DNA of 5,129 nt from a bacterium (lineage in GTDB: Bacteria > Pseudomonadota > Alphaproteobacteria > Caulobacterales > Hyphomonadaceae), in NCBI GenBank assembly GCA_030824255.1, contig JAVBYB010000162.1:1-5129 (forward strand), read 5' to 3'. The position numbers and the translations under genes were made by a program. The notes under the pieces were generated by a model. It was not told the origin of the DNA. It made no database searches and saw only the letters and a program-made list of their open reading frames with translations. Positions 1 through 5,129 of this stretch are shown in pieces; within the stretch, counting starts at the first letter, position 1, and every line of letters begins with the position of its first letter.

Positions 1-619
1 CCCGCGCAATATCCGGCACATAAGCGAAGGCGTGCGGGATATCCGGCGTGATGATCATCTGTGCAGCCTTGCCCTGCGCGATGCTGGCAAGACCTGTCGC
101 GCCGATATGGGAGTTCATCACCCCGGCGCCGTAGAAATCCGGCGCTCTCAGTGCGGCCCAGCGCACACGTCCGGCGCGGGCCGCAGCCTGCCACAACCGC
201 GTCGCCGCAGACCGGGCGGCTGGCTTCCTGCCGTGCGACGTCAGCGGCATGTCTTCATGCAGCGCTTCGTCCTGCGGGCCGTACATATAAAGATTGTCGA
301 TCTGCACCACGCGCACATTGGCGGCTTCGGCTGCTGCAAGAAGATTGCGCATCGCCTTCGGCCACGCCGCCTGCCAGACATCGCCACGATATTCGAAACC
401 GATCGTGACCACTGCCTGTTCGGCGCCCGCCATCGCGCGCTTCACATCATCCGCGTCGAGCACATCGCAGACGGCGAACTCCACGCCCGTCGGAAGCTGC
501 TGAGGCCGCTTTCTCTGCACCACGCGCACCGCCTGCCCGCGCGCCACGAGACGCTCTACGGTCGCCGCGCCCGTCGGCCCGTAGCCGAACACCGTGACCA
601 GACCCTTCGCTGCGCTCAT
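1..619 (-). CDS. Atypical SDR / NAD-dependent epimerase-dehydratase family protein, C-terminus cut off by the window edge
   Basis: The reading frame runs leftward from ATG at 619-617 and is still open at base 1, giving 206 residues. It starts MSAAKGLVTVFGYGPTG, a beta-strand followed by a glycine-rich dinucleotide-binding loop (G12-Y-G14-P-T-G17), then an acidic CDVLDADDV stretch (51-59) typical of the second NAD(P)-contacting strand. Later motifs are DNLYMYGP (108-115) and RAPDFYGAGV (158-167), which are family hallmarks of extended/atypical SDR epimerases. The usual YxxxK catalytic pair is not evident after the YGP motif, so it is an atypical member and its substrate cannot be named. AAGGAG lies six bases before the ATG and supports this start. 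It is transcribed divergently from the adjacent LysR-type gene, a common regulator-target layout. Family assignment is firm; the reaction is unknown. Confidence 0.87.
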   Translation of the reverse strand, partial: MSAAKGLVTVFGYGPTGAATVERLVARGQAVRVVQRKRPQQLPTGVEFAVCDVLDADDVKRAMAGAEQAVVTIGFEYRGDVWQAAWPKAMRNLLAAAEAANVRVVQIDNLYMYGPQDEALHEDMPLTSHGRKPAARSAATRLWQAAARAGRVRWAALRAPDFYGAGVMNSHIGATGLASIAQGKAAQMIITPDIPHAFAYVPDIAR

Positions 620-636
620 TACTGTCTCCTTGCCTG

Positions 637-666
637 TTGACAGGAAGATACGCCCGGCCAGATCAT
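637..666 (+). promoter_or_regulatory. Candidate promoter for the LysR-type gene
   Basis: A perfect TTGACA (637-642) is followed after 18 bases by GATCAT (661-666), a 4-of-6 match to the -10 consensus. Transcription would start near 673, giving a leader of about 20 bases. The only observation is the motif match; the -10 is weak. Confidence 0.35.
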
Positions 667-675
667 ATCAGAAAT

Positions 676-699
676 GCATAATTGGTATTACTTGTATGC
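676..699. promoter_or_regulatory. Candidate LysR-type operator in the divergent region
   Basis: GCATA (676-680) and TATGC (695-699) form a perfect 5-base inverted repeat separated by 14 bases of AT-rich sequence, in an otherwise GC-rich surrounding. LysR-type regulators bind interrupted dyads between divergent genes. This one overlaps the proposed lysR-type ATG at 696, which would suit autorepression. It is not a clean T-N11-A element, so the assignment is tentative. Confidence 0.35.
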
Positions 700-1652
700 G
701 TGATGTGCATCTATCCGGAGTCGACCTCAATCTGCTGCCGGCGCTCGATGCGTTGCTGAAGCGGCGCAATGTCAGCGAGGCGGCGCGCGATGTCGGTCTC
801 TCGCAGCCGGCGATGAGCCGCGCCCTCGCGCGCTTGCGAGAGGTGCTGGGCGATCCCCTGCTTGTGCGTGGCCCCAGCGGGTACGCACTCTCCCCACGCG
901 GCGAGGCGCTGTCAGCCCAGCTGATCACGACGCTAGATCATGTGAAGGCCGTATTCCGCGAGCCGAGCTTCGATCCCGCCAGGGCCGAACGCACCATCCG
1001 CATCGTCGGCCTCGACACGCACACCATCCTGCTCGCCCCGGCCTTGATGGCGCGCCTCGCGAAGGAAGCGCCCGGCATCGACATCCGCTTCCTGAGCTAC
1101 GGACCAGACCTGGTGGAGAAGATGGAGACCGGGCAGGTCGATCTCGCTTTCGCCCAATCCACCACGCCCCTGCCGCCTGGGGCCCGCAGCGAACCCGTCA
1201 CGCGTGATCGCCTCGCCCTCGTCCTCCGCCAGGGCCATCCGATGGCGAAGCGCAAATGGACGCCGGAAGATTATGGTCGCGTCGATCATGTCGGCATCTC
1301 GATCTTCGGCGACGCCGGCTCCGAGCTGGATGGACAGCTCGCCCGCTTCGGCGTGAAACGCCGTATGGCGCTGACCACGCCCCACTTCATCGCCGCCCTC
1401 GCCGCCGTCTCGCAGACTGATCTCGCCTCCACGCTGGGCCGCGCCTTCGCCAGCAGATTTGCTGACCAGTTCGGCTTGATCCTGAAAGAACCGCCCCTCC
1501 CCAACCTCGATCTCGACCTCACCCTTGTGTGGAGCCACGTGCGCGCGGCAGATCCTGTCCTTGCCTGGGTCCGCAAGCTGATCGTGGAGATCGCCCGCGA
1601 CACGATGGATATAAGCCCTCCTCGGGTTTCCCGCGCGAAGGAAAGGCTTTAA
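696..1652 (+). CDS. LysR-family transcriptional regulator
   Basis: A 318-residue protein of normal LysR-type length (about 300). The N-terminus, VDLNLLPALDALLKRRNVSE (9-28), leads into a winged helix-turn-helix: SEAARDVGLSQPAMSRALARL (27-47) followed by LGDPLLVR and LSPRGEAL. This is a textbook LysR DNA-binding domain. From about residue 97 a periplasmic-binding-protein-like effector domain follows (RIVGLDTHTILLAPALMARL; later DLDLTLVWSHVRAADPVLAWV near the end), most like the NodD-type subgroup. The open frame extends back to an ATG at 594, but that would overlap the divergent gene and add residues with no family counterpart, so 696 is chosen; a GTG at 705 is an alternative. No strong Shine-Dalgarno is visible before 696, consistent with a short or nearly leaderless transcript. 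The likely target is the divergent SDR gene; leuB, 33 bases downstream, could be co-transcribed. The effector is unknown. Confidence 0.92.
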   Translation: MRDVHLSGVDLNLLPALDALLKRRNVSEAARDVGLSQPAMSRALARLREVLGDPLLVRGPSGYALSPRGEALSAQLITTLDHVKAVFREPSFDPARAERTIRIVGLDTHTILLAPALMARLAKEAPGIDIRFLSYGPDLVEKMETGQVDLAFAQSTTPLPPGARSEPVTRDRLALVLRQGHPMAKRKWTPEDYGRVDHVGISIFGDAGSELDGQLARFGVKRRMALTTPHFIAALAAVSQTDLASTLGRAFASRFADQFGLILKEPPLPNLDLDLTLVWSHVRAADPVLAWVRKLIVEIARDTMDISPPRVSRAKERL

Positions 1653-1685
1653 GACGCCCCGCATACCGAAACGGACGCCGCAACC

Positions 1686-2765
1686 ATGACCTCGAAAACC
1701 CAGACCCTGCTGCTCCTGCCCGGCGACGGCATCGGCCCGGAAGTGACGGAAGAAGCCTGCCGCGTCGCCAATCACGTCGCCCCCGACCTGCAGATCGAAA
1801 CCGCCTTCTTCGGTGGCGTCTCCTACGATCATTTCGGCACGCCGCTGACTGACGAGGTGATGAGCCGTGCGAAACAGGCGGATGCTATCCTGATGGGCGC
1901 CGTCGGCGGTCCCAAATGGGATGGCGTTCCGCGCGACAAGCGCCCCGAAGCTGCCCTCCTTCGCATCCGCAAGGAGCTGGATGTCTACGCCAACCTCCGT
2001 CCCGCCTTCTGCTTCCCTGCGCTCGCCGGCGCTTCGGCGTTGAAGACAGAGCTGGTCGAAGGCCTCGACATCATGATCGTGCGCGAGCTGACCTCGGGCG
2101 TCTATTTCGGCCAGCCGAAACACATCGAAACTCTTCCGAATGGCGAGCGTCGCGGCGTCGACACGCAGAGCTACACCACCGGCGAAATCCGCCGCGTCGC
2201 CGCCCGCGCCTTTGAACTCGCGCGCGGCCGCAAGCGCGACTCGAAATTCGCCGGAGTGCTCTCGTGCGAAAAGTCCAACGTCATGGATTCCGGCCTGCTC
2301 TGGCGCGAGGAAGTGACGAAACTCCACGCCGAACAGTACAGCGACGTGAAGCTCGACCACATGCTGGCCGACGCCGCAGCGATGCATCTCGTAAAAGCGC
2401 CGAAGGACATCAATGTTCTCCTCGCAGACAACCTGTTCGGTGACATTCTCTCGGACGAAGCCTCGATGCTCACCGGCTCGATCGGCATGCTGCCTTCCGC
2501 TTCGCTGGGAGAGCCCGGCGTGCCCGGCCTCTACGAGCCAGTCCACGGTTCGGCGCCAGATATCGCCGGCAAGGGCATCGCCAACCCCATCGCCGCCATC
2601 CTCTCGCTCGAGATGGTCATGCGCTGGAGCCTCGGCCGCCCCGACATCGCCGACAGCATCTTCGCCGCCGTCGGCAAGGCGCTTGAGGATGGCGCGCGCA
2701 CAGCCGATCTTGGCGGCTCCATGAGCACCCGCCAGATGGCCGACGCGATCCTCAAACATCTCTAG
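1686..2765 (+). CDS. leuB: 3-isopropylmalate dehydrogenase
   Basis: LeuB oxidises and decarboxylates (2R,3S)-3-isopropylmalate to 2-oxoisocaproate using NAD+, the third step of leucine synthesis, as a cytoplasmic homodimer. The 359-residue protein has the usual length and is complete. Visible signatures: LLPGDGIGPEV (10-20); substrate arginines R95 and R105 in the LRIRKELDVYANLRP block and R133 in VRELTSGVYFG; catalytic Y140 and K196 (CEKSNVM); metal-binding D229, D253 and D257, the last two in the DNLFGDILSDEAS block (248-260); and the NAD-binding GSAPDIAGKGIANP (288-301). The metal block around D229 reads HMLADAAAM, where many LeuB proteins have VDNxAM; the aspartate itself is kept. Only a weak GGACG lies 11 bases before the ATG. 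It sits 33 bases after the lysR-type gene on the same strand. leuC and leuD are not in this window. Confidence 0.97.
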   Translation: MTSKTQTLLLLPGDGIGPEVTEEACRVANHVAPDLQIETAFFGGVSYDHFGTPLTDEVMSRAKQADAILMGAVGGPKWDGVPRDKRPEAALLRIRKELDVYANLRPAFCFPALAGASALKTELVEGLDIMIVRELTSGVYFGQPKHIETLPNGERRGVDTQSYTTGEIRRVAARAFELARGRKRDSKFAGVLSCEKSNVMDSGLLWREEVTKLHAEQYSDVKLDHMLADAAAMHLVKAPKDINVLLADNLFGDILSDEASMLTGSIGMLPSASLGEPGVPGLYEPVHGSAPDIAGKGIANPIAAILSLEMVMRWSLGRPDIADSIFAAVGKALEDGARTADLGGSMSTRQMADAILKHL

Positions 2766-2771
2766 GCGCAA

Positions 2772-2802
2772 AAGATCGCGCGGTTCCATCGCGCAACGTC
2801 TT
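2772..2802. other. Weak hairpin after leuB
   Basis: GCGCG (2778-2782) pairs with CGCGC (2790-2794) around a 7-base loop, with an outer AAGA/TCTT pairing (2772-2775 with 2799-2802) across a bulge. There is no T-run after it, so it is at best a weak or Rho-assisted leuB 3' structure. Confidence 0.22.
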
Positions 2803-2829
2803 GAAGCCAAGCGTGGCGCGCGCTAGAAC
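2801..2829 (+). promoter_or_regulatory. Candidate promoter of the VOC gene
   Basis: TTGAAG (2801-2806) and TAGAAC (2824-2829) are each 4-of-6 matches to the sigma-70 consensus with an ideal 17-base spacer. The predicted start is near 2836. The -10 overlaps the LexA-type box, so a bound repressor would occlude polymerase. Confidence 0.38.
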
Positions 2830-2840
2830 ATATAGCGAAC
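2826..2840. promoter_or_regulatory. Candidate LexA (SOS) box
   Basis: GAACATATAGCGAAC is an exact GAAC-N7-GAAC direct repeat, the complement of the GTTC-N7-GTTC LexA box established for Alphaproteobacteria. It is AT-rich in the spacer, followed by an A-run, and ends 15 bases before the GTG start of the VOC gene, where a repressor would act. It also overlaps a 5-base inverted repeat CGCTA/TAGCG (2821-2825 and 2833-2837). The match is direct; LexA binding is inferred. Confidence 0.68.
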
Positions 2841-2855
2841 AAAAAGGATGACGCC

Positions 2856-3197
2856 GTGACCCATCTGAAGATCGACTATGTGGAATTCGCGAGCGGTGAA
2901 CTAGACGGCTCAAAAGCCTTTTTCGCAAAGGCCTTTGGTTGGACCTTTCAGGATTATGGCCCGACCTACGCCGCGATGACCAATGCCGGTCTCGATGGCG
3001 GTCTCCAGAGCGATCCGGATGAGACCAGCGCCGCGCCGCTCGTGATCCTCAAGGCCGACGACCTCGAAGCCGCGCTGAAATCAGTGACCGATGCAGGCGG
3101 AGACATCCTCCGCCCGATCTTCTCTTTTCCAGGCGGCCGCCGTTTCCATTTCCGCGAGCCGGGCGGAAACGAGCTCGCGGTGTGGAGCGAGGCATAG
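2856..3197 (+). CDS. VOC-family (glyoxalase/bleomycin-resistance fold) protein
   Basis: A 113-residue single-domain protein. The start is GTG, supported by AAGGA at 2844-2848 seven bases upstream; the nearby ATG at 2848 is out of frame and meets a stop after three codons. The two beta-alpha-beta-beta-beta halves are recognisable: IDYVEFASGELDGSKAFFAK (6-25) with FGW at 27-29, then LKADDLEAALKSVTDAGG (65-82), ending with FPGGRRFHFREPGGNELAVW (91-110), in which E106 is at the usual C-terminal metal-ligand position. The N-terminal ligand position, often His, is not histidine here, so metal use is uncertain. Members include glyoxalases, dioxygenases and antibiotic-binding proteins; the substrate cannot be deduced. 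The LexA-type box directly upstream suggests induction by DNA damage. The gene ends 3 bases from the convergent lipoprotein gene. Confidence 0.9.
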   Translation: MTHLKIDYVEFASGELDGSKAFFAKAFGWTFQDYGPTYAAMTNAGLDGGLQSDPDETSAAPLVILKADDLEAALKSVTDAGGDILRPIFSFPGGRRFHFREPGGNELAVWSEA

Positions 3198-3200
3198 GGT

Positions 3201-3713
3201 CTATGGACGGTTGGGCGGCGTCGTCGCAGCGATGTGTTTGCGCGCTTCGTCCATCCAGTCCGGGCCGTTCGGGATAACGACATTCCCGATCCAGTAGTCC
3301 TGCTTGCACTTGGCGCGCGCCGCATCGTCGGCCGCAACGCCCCACAGGATGTCATCGAAGGTCTGGTTGTCGTCCTGTGCGAGCGTGGAGCCGTCGGGCG
3401 CATAGCGTGTGCGTGCACCGACCTTCACCGTGTTCTCGGCGCAGTTGACGGTCATGGCGTGGTATTCCTGCCAGGCCACTTCCTTGTCTTCGTGCTTCAC
3501 TTCGCCGGGCATGTAGACATAGCGCATCTTGAAGGTGACGAGATCGCCCTCGCGCGGTGTTCCCGGCTCGTTGACGAACACGGCAAAACGCTTGGCCGTC
3601 TGGGTCACCTTGCGCCAGCCTTGAGTCTCGGCGCCATCCCCGAACGTCGCGCAACCGGACGTCAGCGCAAAGCCCGCAGCCGCCACCAGAAACCAGAACC
3701 TGCCAGCCCTCAT
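3201..3713 (-). CDS. Small predicted lipoprotein, possibly surface-adhesin-E-like
   Basis: A 170-residue protein starting at ATG 3713-3711. A longer frame begins at 3773, but the signal peptide fits only the inner start: MRAGR, a hydrophobic core FWFLVAAAGFAL (6-17), then TSGC with the lipidation cysteine at C21. Alanine at +2 favours the outer membrane. An AGGGG lies upstream of the ATG. The mature part has one cysteine pair, C91 (VNCAEN) and C136 (AKCKQD), that could form a disulfide. The order 'polar beta region, YHAMTVNCAENTVKV, RYAPDGSTL, then a downstream cysteine' resembles what I know of the surface-adhesin protein E family (Pfam Adhesin_E), but this is recollection and not a proven match. 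It is leftward, downstream of the NTF2-like gene with a 74-base gap, and convergent with the VOC gene. Function unknown. Confidence 0.82.
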   Translation of the reverse strand: MRAGRFWFLVAAAGFALTSGCATFGDGAETQGWRKVTQTAKRFAVFVNEPGTPREGDLVTFKMRYVYMPGEVKHEDKEVAWQEYHAMTVNCAENTVKVGARTRYAPDGSTLAQDDNQTFDDILWGVAADDAARAKCKQDYWIGNVVIPNGPDWMDEARKHIAATTPPNRP

Positions 3714-3744
3714 GTGAACCACCCCTGTCGCGTCTTTACGGCCC

Positions 3745-3773
3745 ATTTGATCTGATTTGGCGCGTCCGGCCAA
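3745..3773 (-). promoter_or_regulatory. Candidate promoter for the lipoprotein gene
   Basis: Read leftward, TTGGCC (3773-3768) and TCAAAT (3750-3745) are 4-of-6 matches to the -35 and -10 consensus with a 17-base spacer. The -35 overlaps a TTGGC/GCCAA inverted repeat (3757-3761 and 3769-3773). The start would fall near 3738, leaving about 24 bases of leader. Confidence 0.3.
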
Positions 3774-3787
3774 GCGGGGGAGCAGGA

Positions 3788-4165
3788 TCAGCTATAATCG
3801 CAGATGCGGCTAAGCTTGTCGCCGCGCGTCTCGAACAGGGTCGCCCCGCGGATGGAGACATGCTCGCCCTGCCGCACGTGATTGCCCAGCTCGGCTGCGG
3901 CGACGCCAGAGAACACCGTCTCGGCAGCAGCCTTCACGCCATCGACAAGGATGTTCACGACCTCGTGCCGGCGCTCGCGAAAGGCGCGTGTCGTCGCCTC
4001 GATCACTTCGCGCATCTCGTCCTTGCCGTTCAGCTTGATGGATCCGCCCGGATTGGTGATCGTCTCGAACACCACATCCTCGGAACAGCAGTCGAGCATG
4101 CCCTCCACATCGTTGGAGTTGTACCGGTCGACATAGCGTCGAACGAGGGTGGCGACGTCAGACAT
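3788..4165 (-). CDS. NTF2-like / SnoaL-like domain protein
   Basis: A 125-residue single-domain protein of the size usual for the NTF2-like fold. The N-terminal helix region VRRYVDRYNSNDVEGMLDCC (8-27) followed by SEDVVFE (28-34) is the characteristic 'helix, acidic DV.F' opening. GKDEMREVIEATTRAF (47-62) forms the second helix, and the protein ends in strands carrying GATLFETRGDKLSRICDYS (107-125). This fold hosts polyketide cyclases, isomerases and many binding proteins; no catalytic residues identify a substrate. AGGAG (4175-4171) sits five bases before the ATG. It is divergent from the asd-like gene and may be co-transcribed with the lipoprotein gene 74 bases downstream. There is no sign of secretion, so it is probably cytoplasmic. 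Confidence 0.87.
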   Translation of the reverse strand: MSDVATLVRRYVDRYNSNDVEGMLDCCSEDVVFETITNPGGSIKLNGKDEMREVIEATTRAFRERRHEVVNILVDGVKAAAETVFSGVAAAELGNHVRQGEHVSIRGATLFETRGDKLSRICDYS

Positions 4166-4177
4166 TCCTGCTCCTGG

Positions 4178-4187
4178 CGGGATCCCG
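4178..4187. repeat. Perfect 10-base palindrome
   Basis: CGGGATCCCG lies two bases upstream of the NTF2-like gene's ribosome binding site. It may be chance in GC-rich DNA or a small operator; nothing else supports a role. Confidence 0.3.
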
Positions 4188-4218
4188 GCTGCTCGAATCC
4201 CTCCGCAATTCCACTAGG

Positions 4219-4298
4219 CCTGCGGGCTGATTTGAGGCAACTGGACCCCGGGTCCCTTGCGGCGCGACACGCTCGCTCCGCCTGCCCTGCGGGCTGAT
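4219..4298. repeat. 13-base direct repeat in the divergent intergenic region
   Basis: CCTGCGGGCTGAT occurs at 4219-4231 and exactly again at 4286-4298, 67 bases start to start. Between them is the near-perfect palindrome GGACCC-C-GGGTCC (4243-4255). The second copy runs into a 'GGGCTGATGACG' stretch, which together with 'CTGGACCCCGGGTC' resembles degenerate forms of dispersed 'CTGGATCCCGGG...GGGATGAC' intergenic repeats that I recall from alphaproteobacterial genomes. No open frame or RNA gene is evident in the roughly 200 bases between the two divergent genes. Confidence 0.5.
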
Positions 4299-4351
4299 GA
4301 CGAAGAAAACCGCAGGAATGTGACCACAAGACGACGAGCGCTCCCATATCC

Positions 4352-4366
4352 GGAGCAGCTATGGAG
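4352..4366 (+). promoter_or_regulatory. Two ribosome binding sites serving alternative asd-like starts
   Basis: GGAG at 4352-4355 is five bases before ATG 4361, and GGAG at 4363-4366 is six bases before the in-frame ATG 4373. The longer form would add only MERV. The second start is preferred because it places the nucleotide-binding strand (KVAVLGATG) at the usual distance from the N-terminus. Confidence 0.5.
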
Positions 4367-4372
4367 AGAGTT

Positions 4373-5129
4373 ATGGCGCTAAAGGTCGCAGTGCTGGGAG
4401 CCACCGGCATGGTCGGGCGCGAGATCCTGAGCATCCTCGCCGAACGGGGTTTCCCCGCCGCCGAATTCATTGCCCTGGGCTCGCGAAAGGTTCTGGGCGC
4501 CGCGATCAGCTTTGGCGATACCGAGCTCAAGGCGCGCGACGTCGACGAGTTCGATTTCACCACGATCGATCTCTGCATCATGGCGACCGGGGACGCCCCT
4601 GCCCGCAAGTACGGCAACGCGATCGCCGCCGCCGGCTGCATCGTGATCGACACCTCCCGCGCCTTCCGGAACGACCCGCAGGTGCCGCTGATGGTGCCCG
4701 AGGTGAATGCCGCCGCGATCGACGGCTACACGAAGCGCAACATCATCGCGGTGCCGGATGGAGCGACCTGCCAACTCGTCCGCACGCTGAAGCCGCTGCA
4801 TGACGCCGTCGGCGTCGTCCGCGCCGTCGTTGCGACCTACCAGTCCGTCTCGGGCGAGGGACAGCGCGCCATCGACGAGCTTTGGGTGCAGACCAAGGGC
4901 ATCTATGTGAACCAGTCGCCGGAACCGAAAGAGTTCCCGCGCCAGATCGCCTTCAACGTCATCCCCTCGATCGACGAGGTGATGGACGATGGCTTCACCG
5001 AGGAAGAATGGCGCATCGCCGCCGAGACACGCAAGATCATCGACAATGACATCCAGATCGTCGCCACCTGTGTCCGCGTGCCGACCTTCGTGAGCGTCGG
5101 CGAAGCCGTCCATGTCGAACTGGCCCAGC
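4373..5129 (+). CDS. Aspartate-semialdehyde dehydrogenase homologue with altered active site, C-terminus cut off by the window edge
   Basis: The frame is open for 252 residues to the window edge; family members are about 340. It opens MALKVAVLGATGMVGREIL with an intact NADP loop (G9-A-T-G12-M-V-G15). It keeps the phosphate-contacting R99, the VPEVN block (108-112), TYQSVSGEG with Q157, AFNVIP (193-198), AETRKII with E218/K221, and VRVP with R235. Canonical enzymes of this family, which make aspartate semialdehyde for lysine, threonine and methionine synthesis, carry NPNCST with the nucleophilic cysteine. Here the aligned segment is VPDGAT (127-132), so cysteine becomes G130 and both asparagines are lost. 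The catalytic histidine, seven residues after the arginine, is V242. The DNSSAWR-type segment is DTSRAFR (93-99). Spacing C-to-Q (27) and R-to-H (7) matches the family, so these are substitutions and not a frameshift. C133 lies one turn away. It is probably a non-catalytic or re-purposed paralogue. I withhold the symbol asd for that reason. Confidence 0.9.
   Translation, partial: MALKVAVLGATGMVGREILSILAERGFPAAEFIALGSRKVLGAAISFGDTELKARDVDEFDFTTIDLCIMATGDAPARKYGNAIAAAGCIVIDTSRAFRNDPQVPLMVPEVNAAAIDGYTKRNIIAVPDGATCQLVRTLKPLHDAVGVVRAVVATYQSVSGEGQRAIDELWVQTKGIYVNQSPEPKEFPRQIAFNVIPSIDEVMDDGFTEEEWRIAAETRKIIDNDIQIVATCVRVPTFVSVGEAVHVELAQ

Noticed and set aside
32..640. 202-residue plus-strand frame at the left end
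   Set aside because: It lies opposite the SDR gene, is rich in Arg, His and Cys, and has no recognisable motifs; the minus-strand frame has a clear NAD-binding fold and ribosome binding site.
1649..1652. CtrA-type site (TTAA-N7-TTAA)
   Set aside because: Only one TTAA half is present, at the stop codon of the regulator gene, with no second half at the required spacing.
2772..2802. Intrinsic terminator for leuB
   Set aside because: The stem is short and bulged and there is no following T-run, so it is listed only as a weak hairpin.
933..2810. 625-residue open frame on the minus strand across the regulator gene and leuB
   Set aside because: It is antisense to two clearly recognised genes, is low-complexity in charged, glycine and alanine residues, and shows no family motif. 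Long antisense frames are expected in GC-rich genes with biased third positions.
4190..4215. tRNA 3'-end-like string (CTCGAATCCCTCCGC) suggesting an attachment-site remnant
   Set aside because: It resembles a T-loop, but there is no pairing T-stem partner, acceptor stem or CCA, and no integrase or other mobile gene is in the window.
4757..4772. Frameshift or small indel as the cause of the lost ASADH active-site motif
   Set aside because: The flanking IIA and QLV residues and the spacing to Q157 and R235 match the family exactly, so the change is by substitution with the frame intact.
4379..5113. 244-residue open frame on the minus strand opposite the asd-like gene
   Set aside because: It mirrors the codon bias of the asd-like gene, with Asp/Gly/His-rich sequence lacking any recognisable domain. 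The plus-strand frame has clear family motifs.

Overview
The window is GC-rich and densely coded, with reading frames dominated by G/C third positions. It looks like a chromosomal segment of an alphaproteobacterium. Two things point that way: a leuB and an asd-type gene close together with alphaproteobacterial-style protein sequences, and a GAAC-N7-GAAC element that matches the LexA box known from that class (GTTC-N7-GTTC on the other strand). A Caulobacterales/Hyphomonadaceae-like host is possible but cannot be proven from this sequence. I see no mobile element, CRISPR array, rRNA or intact tRNA.

Left part (1-1652): a leftward, 3'-truncated atypical short-chain dehydrogenase/epimerase gene faces a rightward LysR-type regulator gene across a 76-base divergent control region. 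This is the classic arrangement in which the regulator controls the neighbouring gene and itself. Centre-left (1686-2765): leuB, 3-isopropylmalate dehydrogenase of leucine synthesis, follows the regulator by 33 bases with all catalytic residues present.

Centre (2766-3197): a short intergenic region carries a candidate SOS/LexA operator directly in front of a small VOC (glyoxalase/bleomycin-resistance fold) gene that starts with GTG and has a clear ribosome binding site. This suggests a DNA-damage-inducible VOC protein. It converges, with only 3 bases between stop codons, on a leftward gene for a small lipoprotein (3201-3713). Upstream of that, also leftward, lies an NTF2/SnoaL-like gene (3788-4165).

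Right part (4166-5129): a roughly 200-base divergent intergenic region with a 13-base direct repeat and small palindromes leads into a rightward, 3'-truncated aspartate-semialdehyde dehydrogenase homologue. Its fold, cofactor loop and several substrate residues are kept. However, the catalytic cysteine is replaced by glycine and the active-site histidine by valine, without any frameshift. It is therefore probably a non-catalytic or re-purposed paralogue, and the most notable feature together with the LexA-box/VOC pair. The genome would need a second, canonical asd.
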